A DNA stretch of 64,000 bases from Filimonas effusa. GTDB lineage: Bacteria > Bacteroidota > Bacteroidia > Chitinophagales > Chitinophagaceae. Position 1 is the stretch's first letter, and the number at the start of each line of letters is the position of its first letter. Shown one piece after another: positions 17,501-26,861 of this stretch. The stretch covers positions 124,001 through 188,000 of the forward strand of contig NZ_SDHZ01000005.1 of NCBI RefSeq assembly GCF_004118675.1, in the 5' to 3' direction. Both the position numbers and the translations under genes were made by a program. The notes below the pieces were generated by a model. It ran no database searches and was not told the origin of the DNA. It saw nothing but the letters and a program-made list of their open reading frames with translations.

Positions 17501-18946
17501 TTATGGATATTGTTCTGATTCCGGTAACGGTACCTGGTAAGCGATGGCAGCAGCCGGATCGTTCCAGATGATAGCAGCATGATCTTCACTTATCCGCTTG
17601 TAAGCGTAAAACGACTGTCCCTCTGCAAAAAATTCCCTATGATATTCCCTGGCAAGCACACGTTGTTTATCGGCCTGGTTAACAGGCAGCACGTCGGGCG
17701 CCAGATTTCTGGCGGCCCTGAACTGGTTCCATATCCTGTTGGCCTCTGCGGGCGGGGCTGTTTCTGCTGCCACCAGGTACATTTCACTCACCCGCAGCAA
17801 GGGTATGAGGTTACGACCCAAACGACCTGTACCCTGCTGCGGAGCGGATGCATATTTTAAAACCGTGTAAGCATTACTTGACGCCTGTTTCCACAGCAGA
17901 CGCTCTCTGATATCTGTACCTGTGTTACCATATAACTGGCTGGTAACAATAGCTGCATTGGTCCCTTTTTTTAGTTTGCCGTTTCCAAATACGGCACCCC
18001 AGGCATCAGTGATATTCACATCGTATAACCCAAACATTTGCTCTGTCACCATATTCATATCGGCTAAAACAAATGATGCCGCAGTGCCCAAAGGAAACTT
18101 GTGGCGGCCATCATCGTTCCTGGCATCCACGACTACTCTTGCACAGGCGAGTGCAGACGTGTTGTCTCCCGCCCACAAGTACGCTCTTGCCTGTAATCCC
18201 TTAATGGCATAATAATTCATCCGGATAAAGCGGCAGGTTAAAAAATCATCTGCCACACCCGGTAAGCTGGCAGCTTGCCCGCCGGATAACTGGGCCTGTG
18301 AATAATGGATAAACGGATCCACTTTTTCTGAGAGCCCTGCAGCATCGGATAAGTCGGACAACAACGCCTTCATGTAGGCATCACAGGATATATGCACGCG
18401 ACTGGCTGCGGTTAAGTTGGTCACGTAAGGCAATACCGGCCTGCTATCTGCTTTCCCGGGTTCGGGCCCGAAAATACGCAGCACATCGAAATGACAGAAA
18501 GCCCTGAGTGCCAGGCATTCCGACCGGATGGTGTTATACATTTCAACAGTGCTGAATACCTGTTTCCGTTCATCAATATGGGCCAGTATTTCATTGATGG
18601 CAGCGATAGCCCCGTATAAACCTTCAAAAACCCGCTTAAAAACAGATTGTACTCCGGTATTGCTGAAATCCCGCATTCCCAGACTTTTTTCCACGGAAGG
18701 GGCAGCGGTATCCCAGGAATTCATCAGGAATTCCATTTCGCCATAGCTCATAGCGCGGCCATAGAGTGAAGCTGCAGTAAGCCTGCCATAGACATCTGTT
18801 AATGCTTTTTTGAAACCGGCTTCGGAGGCAAACTGTACATCGGCACTTACATCTACCCTGGGTTCCGTGGTCATCCATTTTTTACAGGATACCAGGTTCA
18901 GGCAAGTGAGCAACAGGTAAACTACAGCAGTGATTCTCATCTTCAT
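17501..18946 (-). CDS. susD: SusD/RagB-family nutrient-binding lipoprotein
   Basis: A 481-residue protein. The signal peptide ends at LNLVSC (Cys21), followed by KKWMTTEPR, typical of SusD-like proteins that sit as a lid on the SusC barrel at the cell surface. Helical TPR-like segments in the first half (FKKALTDVYGRL, AINEILAHIDE, ALRAFCHFDVLRIFG) and a C-terminal RVSEMYLVAAETAP, NQFRAAR, EYHREFFAEGQSFYAYKR are characteristic. It binds the substrate for uptake by the SusC protein encoded 12 bp upstream. The substrate cannot be told from sequence. Gene symbol by family only. Confidence 0.9.
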   Translation of the reverse strand: MKMRITAVVYLLLTCLNLVSCKKWMTTEPRVDVSADVQFASEAGFKKALTDVYGRLTAASLYGRAMSYGEMEFLMNSWDTAAPSVEKSLGMRDFSNTGVQSVFKRVFEGLYGAIAAINEILAHIDERKQVFSTVEMYNTIRSECLALRAFCHFDVLRIFGPEPGKADSRPVLPYVTNLTAASRVHISCDAYMKALLSDLSDAAGLSEKVDPFIHYSQAQLSGGQAASLPGVADDFLTCRFIRMNYYAIKGLQARAYLWAGDNTSALACARVVVDARNDDGRHKFPLGTAASFVLADMNMVTEQMFGLYDVNITDAWGAVFGNGKLKKGTNAAIVTSQLYGNTGTDIRERLLWKQASSNAYTVLKYASAPQQGTGRLGRNLIPLLRVSEMYLVAAETAPPAEANRIWNQFRAARNLAPDVLPVNQADKQRVLAREYHREFFAEGQSFYAYKRISEDHAAIIWNDPAAAIAYQVPLPESEQYP

Positions 18947-18958
18947 TGTATATTGTAT

Positions 18959-21900
18959 TTACAGGGAGGCGGCAATGGAAAAGGTGAACTGACGGGAGAA
19001 TGGATAATTAATCCCTCTTTCACGGTGTACATCCGATGCATAAAAAATGTTATCAACTGTCATTGAAAAAGACAATTCATTACAACCCAGTTTTCCCGAA
19101 AGTGTGTGCGAAGCTTTGTACATGACATGCAGGCTGGCTGCTTCAACAGTAGTTTCATTAAACATAAAACGCGAAGAGGCGTAAGAAGGTGTAGTAACAA
19201 GCAGGCTTTTAAAGGCGGCGTAATCACCCGGCTTTTCCCAACGGCCCTGTAAAGCCCTGGCATCAACATTATAATATAATCCCGCATTTTCTACTTTGCC
19301 TATCAATGTCTGATTGTACAGCTGGCCTCCCAACCTGTACCGCAGGATAAGAGAAGCCGACAGCCCGGCATAGGTAAATACAGAGCTTATACTTCCTCTG
19401 AATTTCGGCTCGCCTCTTCCTGCTGGCTGTACGTATGTGCCATCCCAACCCGATACAGGATCGCCATTATTATTGCGGAACCATTCCTTGCCGGTAGCGG
19501 GATCAATTCCCATAGATGGTACGAGCCACATGGTATATACAGCATATCCCTGTTTGTATAAACGCACCGGTGTAGTTGAAGGCGTAAGCTGCATTTTCTG
19601 CTGTGCCTGCTCCAATGCCGGAGAAATGGCTATAATTTTATTCTGGTTATGCGTTAGCCCCGCGGCAATACGCCAGCTGTAATTTTTGCTTTTGTTATGC
19701 AGGAACTGCCAATCAACTGTGCACTCCAGGCCTTTATTGCTGATTGTTCCATCGTTGCCTATGTACCCCGGAAATCCACCCGAAGCGGGCAAGCTAATAA
19801 AAGAGATAAGTCCTTCCGTTGTTTCCTGATAAACATCGCCTGTTATTTGAAGATTGTTACCGAATAACACCATCTCCATCCCGGCGTTGTATTTTTTTTG
19901 CTGCTGCCATTTCAAGTCATCGTTCCCTAAAGTTATCAGTCGACTGCCGGGCCAGGCATAATATGCATTGTTGTAGTACTTGTAAGTTTTCAGAGACTGG
20001 TAAGGCTGAAACCGGCATGCACCGGTAAGGCCATATGAAAAACGCAACACGAATTTGTTGACGGCAGAAAATTGGCGGAAGAACTGTTCCTGATGCAGAT
20101 TCCAACCTATTCCCGCCGACCAGAAAGCTGCGAACCGGTTATGTAAACCAAACTGTGAATTGCCATCTACACGAATAGACAGATCTGCAAAGTACCGGTT
20201 GCGGTATGCATAATTAGCGGTTGCAATAAACGCAGCAGCACGTTCGAAAGATTCTTCTACCAGCTGCCTGCCCTGTTGCAACCTTTGCACGATAGTAGTT
20301 ATGGAATCAATGGAAGGAAGGAGTAGCCGTACCACTGCTACGCTATCCGTATGGCTGCTCTGTTGCCTTACGCTTACCTGTAGGCCTGCATTTATACGGT
20401 TTTTTACTTTATGATTATCATAATGAATACTTACAGCAGCATCATATTGTAACAAACAACTGCTGTTATAGCTATAATCACTTTCCCGAAATATATTGGA
20501 TGTAAAGCGCCTTGTGCCGGTGAAAGGCATTAAACTGCTGCCCGACTCTGAGCCCCTGTTAGCTGCAACCTGTGCTTTACAGGTAAAAAAGGAATCCAGG
20601 TTATAACACAACTTCAGGTTTTGAATGAATGTATAGTTGATAGCATGGTTAAAAGCGTATAAAGCAGCATCATATAAGGGATTGGCGGGAACCGCAAAAC
20701 CAGTAGGGGCCATTTCCGGATTGCCTAACTGCCGCAATGGAAACCCATTATCATCGAAAGGTGCCCAGTAGGGATTCATTTTAACGTAGGTATTAAAGCT
20801 GCCATAGGGTGTGTTTCTGCTGTTGGTGGAAGACCAGTGTGTCAGTGTCCATAGTTGCCATTTACCATGTTGAAAATTTATTTTAACATCACCGCCCAGG
20901 TTTTTGCGGGAAGAGGCTTTCATTACACCCTGCACATCATTTAACTGTAATGTTGTTATAAAGGAGAATAGGGGGCCTTTGTGATCAAAGCTCATACTCA
21001 GTTTTTTTCCGATAGCATTCCGGAGTGGCAAGGCCAGCCAATCTGTTTCTACCCCACGCGTCATGTCGTGCATTAAAAAATTATAATAGTTCTTCAATTT
21101 AATATCCTGGGAAGAAGACGACGACGAGTACATTCCTGCCTTCCTCTCCAGCGAAAGTTTATCGCGTGTCCTCATCATATTATAAGAGCTGATATCGGGT
21201 GATTGTATTACGGTATTGTATTTAACAGCTATTTTGGTTTTACCCGGAGTGTTGCTCTCGCCCGGCAGTTTTGTTTTAATGGCAATTACTCCATTGGCAC
21301 CCTGCGAACCGTAGATAGCAGTGGCTGCCGCATCCTTTAATATAGTCACGGAAACTATCTGCTCCTGGCTCATATCTATTACACGCTGCACAGAGGTTTC
21401 AAAGCCATCTACCAGGATCAACGGCGTGTTCATGCCGGTATTGGCTTCGTTCGACAGCTCATTTACATTGGGAATACTTGCATTACCCCTGATCTGTAAT
21501 TCGGGCAAGTAGTTGGGATCTGATCCCCATGTATTGTTTTCGATAATGTTGAGAGACGGGTTGAGGTTATGCAACGACAGGAAAAGGTTACGGTTACCGG
21601 CCCTGTTCAACTCGTCTGCCCCAATGCTCACTGCCGCCCCGGTATAAGTTTCTTTTCTTTTTTTAAACAACCCGGTTTCTACGACAACATCTTGCAGTAG
21701 ACCTATTTTGTCCTGTAGTGTAACAACAACCTTCTGATTGTCGGAGACCTGTATTCTTTTATCAGCATATCCATTGCAGGAAATGAGGAGACTAACCTGT
21801 TGTTCCTGCCTTTTTGTATAAATAGTAAAACGGCCGTTGTTATCGGAGACGGCCTGGATGCCCGTTCCGGTTATGTGAACAGAAGCCATTACCACAGGTT

Positions 21901-22276
21901 CGCCGGATGCGTTTATTATAATACCCGAGATACTAAATCCACTGGTTTTTGCCGGCGCGGCCGATGCATCTCTGGGCGGCACTTTTGTTTTCCCTGTAAC
22001 AATGATAAGCTTCCCTATCAGCCGGTAAGTAAGTCCCAAAGGCGTAAGCACTTGTTCCAATACGGCATTAAGGGACAGTTTTTTTGCGCGGACAGAGACG
22101 AGCGCCTGGCCTTGCAGCTGCATTTCATTCCAGAGTACAGAATACCCTGTCTGAGTTTTTACCTGGTTAAGGACAAGTTCCAATGGCATATTAGATTCCG
22201 TTAAATCAATCGTTTGAGATAACGATCTTACGTGGATCATAAAGCATAGCAACATAAAAGAGAATATTGGCCTCAT
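18959..22276 (-). CDS. susC: SusC/RagA-family TonB-dependent transporter with STN signalling domain
   Basis: An outer-membrane importer of 1105 residues. After a signal peptide (to about LSQTI), an STN domain (about residues 25-100; LELVLNQVKTQTGYSVLW, VLEQVLTPLGLTYRL) is present, the module that contacts a FecR-type anti-sigma factor. A carboxypeptidase-regulatory-like beta domain follows (about 110-195, ISGIIINASGEPVVMASV), then the plug (VTILKDAAATAIYGSQGANGVI) and the barrel up to the final FTFSIAASL. Substrate binding would be transmitted through the STN domain to the FecR protein, which fits the sigma/FecR genes directly upstream. Energised by TonB/ExbBD, not in the window. Gene symbol by family only. 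Confidence 0.93.
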   Translation of the reverse strand: MRPIFSFMLLCFMIHVRSLSQTIDLTESNMPLELVLNQVKTQTGYSVLWNEMQLQGQALVSVRAKKLSLNAVLEQVLTPLGLTYRLIGKLIIVTGKTKVPPRDASAAPAKTSGFSISGIIINASGEPVVMASVHITGTGIQAVSDNNGRFTIYTKRQEQQVSLLISCNGYADKRIQVSDNQKVVVTLQDKIGLLQDVVVETGLFKKRKETYTGAAVSIGADELNRAGNRNLFLSLHNLNPSLNIIENNTWGSDPNYLPELQIRGNASIPNVNELSNEANTGMNTPLILVDGFETSVQRVIDMSQEQIVSVTILKDAAATAIYGSQGANGVIAIKTKLPGESNTPGKTKIAVKYNTVIQSPDISSYNMMRTRDKLSLERKAGMYSSSSSSQDIKLKNYYNFLMHDMTRGVETDWLALPLRNAIGKKLSMSFDHKGPLFSFITTLQLNDVQGVMKASSRKNLGGDVKINFQHGKWQLWTLTHWSSTNSRNTPYGSFNTYVKMNPYWAPFDDNGFPLRQLGNPEMAPTGFAVPANPLYDAALYAFNHAINYTFIQNLKLCYNLDSFFTCKAQVAANRGSESGSSLMPFTGTRRFTSNIFRESDYSYNSSCLLQYDAAVSIHYDNHKVKNRINAGLQVSVRQQSSHTDSVAVVRLLLPSIDSITTIVQRLQQGRQLVEESFERAAAFIATANYAYRNRYFADLSIRVDGNSQFGLHNRFAAFWSAGIGWNLHQEQFFRQFSAVNKFVLRFSYGLTGACRFQPYQSLKTYKYYNNAYYAWPGSRLITLGNDDLKWQQQKKYNAGMEMVLFGNNLQITGDVYQETTEGLISFISLPASGGFPGYIGNDGTISNKGLECTVDWQFLHNKSKNYSWRIAAGLTHNQNKIIAISPALEQAQQKMQLTPSTTPVRLYKQGYAVYTMWLVPSMGIDPATGKEWFRNNNGDPVSGWDGTYVQPAGRGEPKFRGSISSVFTYAGLSASLILRYRLGGQLYNQTLIGKVENAGLYYNVDARALQGRWEKPGDYAAFKSLLVTTPSYASSRFMFNETTVEAASLHVMYKASHTLSGKLGCNELSFSMTVDNIFYASDVHRERGINYPFSRQFTFSIAASL

Positions 22277-22320
22277 AGCAGTAGGATTAAGCCATCATTT
22301 TATCGGGGGAGAAATGAAAA

Positions 22321-23526
22321 CTACCTTGGTTTGCCGGCGGATATCAGTAAATGATTATTAACAATTTTAGAATGTATGCCAAAGCTTTCCAGGGCTGTCA
22401 TAAGATCGGCCAGTGGAATATCCTGACTCAGGGAGCCTCCCAGTTTAATCTCATGTAAAGAAGACTCCGCATCCACTTCAACGTTTATGTTGTACCATCG
22501 TTCAATTTGCCTGCCGAGCGCTTCAATGGTTATTCCTTTGAAATTAAATAAACCTTTTGTCCAGGCCACTGCACCAGCGGTATCCACTCCTTTCAATAAA
22601 GTGAGGCCCGCCGGCGTTTTGTTATTTGCAATCGCCTGCTCGCCGGGATGCATCACAACATTCCTTTCTCCTTTTACCAGTTTTATTTTTCCATTGATGA
22701 GCGTGGTAACATGGGCAGGTTCGTTTAGGTAGGCATTTATATTAAAGCAGGTTCCCAGCACCTGCACAACAATTCCACTGCCTGTTTGTACGCTAAACGC
22801 ATTTTGCGCCACAGGATTCACATCAAAGAACGCTTCTCCGGCAACAGTCACTGCGCGTTTGGCATTATTGCCAAAACCCTGGAAGGAAACGGCAGAAGCC
22901 GCATTAAGCCAGACTTTTGTACCATCGGGCATTACAAGACTGAACTGACGTCCGCGCGGTGTTGTTACGGTATATTGGACGTTACTTAAATCACCGGATA
23001 CGGAACGCCTGTTAAAGTAGAGTACACCGTGCTTCATATTTATTTCTACGTCATTACTTATAAAAGAAGTATCCTTCAACTGTTTATCGAATACTACCTG
23101 CCTTCCGGGAGGTAGAGTAAGGATAGCCCCATATCTCCTTTCGGGTATATCGGAATTCACCTGTTGCACGTACCGTTGAACAGGCAGGTTGCCCTGGCGG
23201 AATATAGCAACAGCTGCGGCTACAACTAATATAGCAGCTGCTACAGCATACATCCACCGGTACATTCTTATGTTACCTCCCGGCTTTTTTTGACGGGTAT
23301 CCGTTTTTTTTAACTGTTGAATAGCCTGTAGTATCTCGTTTGAAGTACGTTCATCGAGGTGTTCGGGATAATCCTGCTGCTGCTCCAATAATTGTTGCAG
23401 AAACTGTTCTATATATTGTTGATGCTGGCCGCTACGGATAAGTGCAAATAACTCCTGCCGTTGCTGTTCATTAAGCGTTTTATTAAAATATCCCCATAGT
23501 AAAGCTTCCAATTGGTTCTGCTGCAT
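22321..23526 (-). CDS. FecR-family anti-sigma factor
   Basis: A 401-residue inner-membrane regulator. The cytoplasmic N-terminal part (about 1-85, glutamine-rich: QRQELFALIRSGQHQQYIEQ) would bind the sigma factor. One transmembrane helix (YAVAAAILVVAAAVAIF, about 92-108) follows. The periplasmic FecR domain holds YTVTTPRGRQFSLVMPDGTKVWLNA, VAGEAFFDV and VLGTCFNI. The C-terminal DUF4974 domain (FKGITIEALGRQIERWYN, about 325-400) would meet the STN domain of the SusC protein. Gap of 78 bp to the sigma gene and 44 bp to susC, all on one strand. Confidence 0.92.
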   Translation of the reverse strand: MQQNQLEALLWGYFNKTLNEQQRQELFALIRSGQHQQYIEQFLQQLLEQQQDYPEHLDERTSNEILQAIQQLKKTDTRQKKPGGNIRMYRWMYAVAAAILVVAAAVAIFRQGNLPVQRYVQQVNSDIPERRYGAILTLPPGRQVVFDKQLKDTSFISNDVEINMKHGVLYFNRRSVSGDLSNVQYTVTTPRGRQFSLVMPDGTKVWLNAASAVSFQGFGNNAKRAVTVAGEAFFDVNPVAQNAFSVQTGSGIVVQVLGTCFNINAYLNEPAHVTTLINGKIKLVKGERNVVMHPGEQAIANNKTPAGLTLLKGVDTAGAVAWTKGLFNFKGITIEALGRQIERWYNINVEVDAESSLHEIKLGGSLSQDIPLADLMTALESFGIHSKIVNNHLLISAGKPR

Positions 23527-23604
23527 ACAATTATATCGCGTTTAGGAACAATATTAATATGAGACAACGCAAAAAGAAAAATGGGTTAGTAACCAGAAAA
23601 AAAA

Positions 23605-24213
23605 TTATCGGCTCCCATGGGTACCAATCAGTACCATAGCTACCATAAGTGCTGAATCGCCAAGGAAGCGTGATATTAAAAAGGCTCTTACCGAACGGTT
23701 TGCCTGTGCAAGATGATATTTCACAGTTTCGGGAGAAACCTTAAGAAGCGCTGCGGCCTCCTCCCGTTTTTGTCCCTGCTGCTTAATGAGAATGAACACC
23801 TGGCGTTGCCGCTCGGGCAATTGATCAAGGGCCTGCTGTAAAAAACGCCGGTATTCTCTTTCTGTAATCTTTGTATCAGGCAGGATATCTTCTATATGAA
23901 AGCTGTTTTCCAGGTATTCGCCGAGCTTATCATTCATTGCAATTTTTTTCAGTGCATTGTACACATGATTACGGGTAGCTGTATACAGGTACGATTTGAA
24001 ATGACTTAACTCCGAAAGCGTATCCCGGCGCAGCCATATCCTTAAAAACACATCCTGCACAATATCTTCCGCCTGCATCTGGGATTCTGTCATGCGTAAT
24101 GCTATGGCGTATACTTTATCTTTATATAGTGTGAATAAGCCTGCAAAAGCCTCCTCGTTACCGGAGGAAACAGCACGCAACAGATCAGATTCATTTTTAT
24201 AGACTATACTCAA
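23605..24213 (-). CDS. ECF RNA polymerase sigma factor, FecI-like
   Basis: A 202-residue sigma factor with region 2 (FAGLFTLYKDKVYAIALRMT, AEDIVQDVFLRIWLRRD) and region 4 (LDQLPERQRQVFILIKQQGQ, AALLKVSPETVKYHLAQA). The only upstream start in frame is a TTG at 24213 (an in-frame stop lies two codons before). The first ATG, at residue 41, would remove part of region 2, so the TTG is preferred. It would transcribe the susC locus when the FecR protein releases it. A short hydrophobic C-terminal tail (ALMVAMVLIG) is present. Confidence 0.9.
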   Translation of the reverse strand: MSIVYKNESDLLRAVSSGNEEAFAGLFTLYKDKVYAIALRMTESQMQAEDIVQDVFLRIWLRRDTLSELSHFKSYLYTATRNHVYNALKKIAMNDKLGEYLENSFHIEDILPDTKITEREYRRFLQQALDQLPERQRQVFILIKQQGQKREEAAALLKVSPETVKYHLAQANRSVRAFLISRFLGDSALMVAMVLIGTHGSR

Positions 24214-24480
24214 AATTTATAGCACATTTATGGGGTACGAGCAGACTAAGTTACTACCCATTACCAAAAAAAGGTCAACGATGTGCTTTAGACCGGAAAG
24301 ATTGCAACATCCCGCCCCAGGCCGCACTGTCAAATAGTTAATTCAGGAAACAGCCCCTGGTATTTATTTTATATTTATAATATTTATAACGCATTCACTT
24401 TAAGAGTTATGCCATGGTGTATTGTATCCCCATAAATTTATTGATAATATTTGTCATTCCCGGTTAGCGTTTCTGGCCTG

Positions 24481-25086
24481 TCAAAGAAAAGACGGGAACC
24501 GCCATTTGCGGGTAAAGGCAATGATCCTGATGCCGGAAATGAAGATGATACAAATAACTTCTACTACTGTTTTATCTACTACCGGCAGTAAAACGAAATA
24601 TAATATTCCTCCGGCAATACTGGGAGTGGCATAAATTTCTGTTCTGAAAAGTGTGGGGATCTGGTTGAGTAATACATCTCTGACAACACTACCAAAGCAG
24701 CCGGTAACGGTACCTAATACAACACATACGGCGGGGTGGAGCGAGACAGATAATCCTTTCTGTAATCCAATAATGGTAAACAAGCCAAGTCCTATTGCAT
24801 CAAAGAGAAATAAGGTAATCTTGTAGTCTCTTACTTTCTTTCTGAAAATAATGGTAGCCGGCGTGGTTATCAAGATGACGCAGGGCAAGGTAAGATCGCG
24901 CATCCAGGTTACGGGAGTAACGCCAATGAGAACGTCGCGGATAGTACCTCCTCCTGTGGCTGTGACAAAAGCAATTACCAGCACGCCGAGGATATCCAAT
25001 CTTTTTTGCAAAGCAGAATAAACCCCTGAAACTGTGAAACTGATCGTACCCAGAATTTCAATGATAAAGCTGGCGCTAAAAGGCAT
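24481..25086 (-). CDS. TRIC-type (YicG/UPF0126) cation-channel membrane protein
   Basis: The start at 25086 (MPFSASFIIEILGT) is preferred over the in-frame alternative at 25134, which adds 16 polar residues and overlaps the divergent gene. The product has about 201 residues and seven hydrophobic helices with the family's duplicated glycine-rich motif (TATGGGTIRDVLIG and TGCFGSVVRDVLLNQIP). Bacterial homologs of trimeric intracellular cation channels conduct K+ or Na+ across the inner membrane; the role in this organism is unknown. Nothing recognisable lies in the 267 bp between it and the sigma factor gene. Confidence 0.85.
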   Translation of the reverse strand: MPFSASFIIEILGTISFTVSGVYSALQKRLDILGVLVIAFVTATGGGTIRDVLIGVTPVTWMRDLTLPCVILITTPATIIFRKKVRDYKITLFLFDAIGLGLFTIIGLQKGLSVSLHPAVCVVLGTVTGCFGSVVRDVLLNQIPTLFRTEIYATPSIAGGILYFVLLPVVDKTVVEVICIIFISGIRIIAFTRKWRFPSFL

Positions 25087-25157
25087 CTCCTGTCGTTTTT
25101 CGCAAAGGTATTTTATTACAGTGTCAATTGCCATACATTCGCATCAATACTTATACC

Positions 25158-25859
25158 ATGGGACTTGATTCCGTAGAGTTGGTTATGGAAGTTGAGAAAA
25201 CTTTCAACATCAGTATCCCCGACGAGGAAGCATCACAATGCACTACCGTCGGAGAACTTCACGACACAGTGGCACGTCATCTTAATAATATCGGATCCCG
25301 GCAATGCGCCTCGCAACTACTTTTCTACCGGCTTCGTCGTGCATTGGGGGAATTAGCAGGCATGTCTCCTAAAGCGATTACTCCCGCCCATGTACCGGAG
25401 GAACTGTTCCCTAAAGACAATCGCCGCAAGATCTATAAAGAATTTGCTGCTAACCTAAACCTGCAGATGCCTCCACTCGATTTATCTGCCCCCTGGTCAC
25501 AGCTACTAACATCCTTTGGGCTTCTGACTATTGGGGGTGGACTGGCACTGGCATTGATCCTCGTTAATTTCTATGACGTTTCAAAGTGGAGCTTGTTAAT
25601 ACCATTGGGAAGCATCGTAGTTATGCTGCTGCTTTCGCAGCTATTCAATCCATTCCGGAACGTAGTAGCGGCACCTACATTGAGAGAATTTACCGGAAAG
25701 GTACTGGTACTAAACTACGCAGCCCTTAAAAGAACAAATGGTGTTAACCGGAAAGAAATGGAATTAGTGATCAATCAAATTATAGCGGATAAAGCAGGAT
25801 TTGAAATCGGGGAAATAGCCCCTCATCAAAAATTTGGTGATGACCTGGGGCTGGACTGA
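25158..25859 (+). CDS. Membrane protein carrying acyl-carrier-protein halves in swapped order
   Basis: A 233-residue protein from the ATG at 25158; an earlier in-frame codon at 25128 only adds a non-conserved stretch. Residues 1-42 match the second half of an acyl carrier protein (VELVMEVEKTF, ISIPDEEA, TTVGELHDTV). Residues 199-233 match the first half (KEMELVINQIIADKAG, then KFGDDLGLD, where the protein ends). Between them lie a helical basic domain (about 50-110) and two transmembrane helices (about 117-138 and 144-163), which put both ends on the same, presumably cytoplasmic, side. The break falls at the residue that normally carries phosphopantetheine: the C-terminus stops at the Asp before that Ser, and Gly2 occupies its place at the N-terminus. 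It is therefore probably not modified. Function unknown. Confidence 0.7.
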   Translation: MGLDSVELVMEVEKTFNISIPDEEASQCTTVGELHDTVARHLNNIGSRQCASQLLFYRLRRALGELAGMSPKAITPAHVPEELFPKDNRRKIYKEFAANLNLQMPPLDLSAPWSQLLTSFGLLTIGGGLALALILVNFYDVSKWSLLIPLGSIVVMLLLSQLFNPFRNVVAAPTLREFTGKVLVLNYAALKRTNGVNRKEMELVINQIIADKAGFEIGEIAPHQKFGDDLGLD

Positions 25860-25863
25860 TCCC

Positions 25864-26307
25864 TTATCGAAACAGTTCTTCGTTCTCCGATGCCAGCCAG
25901 CTGCCTTCTTTTATTTCTGCTTCCAGTTCGCCTTTATCCCATCCGCAATAACCGATAAAAATCCTGACATCTTTTTCCGTTATAGTCCCATTGTTGATAT
26001 GAGTAACTGCCTGTTGAAAATTTCCTCCTATGAAAATATTGCCAGCAACCGGAACGCCATCAGCTACCAGGTCCGGTCTTCTATGAATAAAGAAAAGATG
26101 CTCCTGATCTGCAGGGCCGCCCTCATATAAGGGGAAAGGAAGGCATTTGTTAAACGCCTGCAGTTCATTTAGGCTACGTGGAAATAACCTGTTAACCACG
26201 AAGCCCATCGCTCCTTTTTCATTATACTCAGTGATGAATATGATTGTATTTTCGAAGAAATCACCTTCCAACAACTGTGTACTACGTAAAAAAGTTCCTG
26301 CATTCAT
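25864..26307 (-). CDS. YqgE/AlgH-family protein
   Basis: A 147-residue protein with the YqgE/AlgH (UPF0301) signature: FLRSTQLLEGDFFENTIIFI at the N-terminus, GAMGFVVNR, YEGGPADQEHLFFIHRRPD, FIGGNFQQAV, and FIGYCGWDKGELEAEIKEGSW. Homologs are usually about 185 residues; the shorter length reflects a compact C-terminus ending SENEELFR. Cytoplasmic; the molecular role of the family is not settled. It is convergent with the swapped-ACP gene, with only 4 bp between the two stop codons. Confidence 0.85.
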   Translation of the reverse strand: MNAGTFLRSTQLLEGDFFENTIIFITEYNEKGAMGFVVNRLFPRSLNELQAFNKCLPFPLYEGGPADQEHLFFIHRRPDLVADGVPVAGNIFIGGNFQQAVTHINNGTITEKDVRIFIGYCGWDKGELEAEIKEGSWLASENEELFR

Positions 26308-26351
26308 AAGAGCTAAGTTAGCTTATAGTATTTCAAATACACCAACGGCCG

Positions 26352-26852
26352 CTAATGCGGCAGTTTTTCGCGTAACAGACCATATACCCAGGTTCCGGCA
26401 ATAGCGCTCAGTAACACCACCACAATAACCGTAGCGCCTGTTCCTATCTGTGCAAACAAAGGTCCGGGGCATGCTCCTGTAAGGGCCCAGCCAGAGCCGA
26501 ATATCAGTCCGCCGTAAACCTGTCCTTTGTTGAATTTCTTAGGTGTAAAACTAATTGATTGGCCATTGATGGTTTTTATTCCCAGCTTTTTAATAAACCA
26601 GACAGCAATCATTGCCACGGCAATAGCGCTTCCGATAACGCCATACATATGAAAAGACTGCAGGCGGAACATTTCCTGTATGCGGAACCAACTGACCACT
26701 TCTCCTTTCACGAATACAATCCCAAACAGCACTCCTGTTACAAGGTATTTCAGAAAATGGAACCATTTATGATCCGGAGTTCCGGCATCAGTAGTAGCTG
26801 AAGCCGTTGAACGGACTTCAAAATCATTATCAGCGATATTATGTTTAAGCAT
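26352..26852 (-). CDS. YeeE/YedE-type sulfur transporter, second half (DUF6691-like)
   Basis: A 166-residue membrane protein with four hydrophobic helices and the conserved GSGWALTGACPGPLFAQIG motif, whose Cys is typical of YeeE/YedE thiosulfate/sulfur-compound transporters. It is the C-terminal-half partner of the gene just upstream (9 bp apart); in many bacteria such two half-size genes make one functional transporter. Inner membrane. Probably moves thiosulfate or another reduced sulfur species. Start ATG at 26852 follows the upstream stop at 26862. Confidence 0.8.
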   Translation of the reverse strand: MLKHNIADNDFEVRSTASATTDAGTPDHKWFHFLKYLVTGVLFGIVFVKGEVVSWFRIQEMFRLQSFHMYGVIGSAIAVAMIAVWFIKKLGIKTINGQSISFTPKKFNKGQVYGGLIFGSGWALTGACPGPLFAQIGTGATVIVVVLLSAIAGTWVYGLLREKLPH

Positions 26853-26861
26853 AGCCTGATT

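Noticed and set aside
25850-25863. Frameshift truncating a normal C-terminal acyl carrier domain at 25859
   Set aside because: No continuation of the domain is found in the other two frames, since the next gene follows after 4 bp on the opposite strand.
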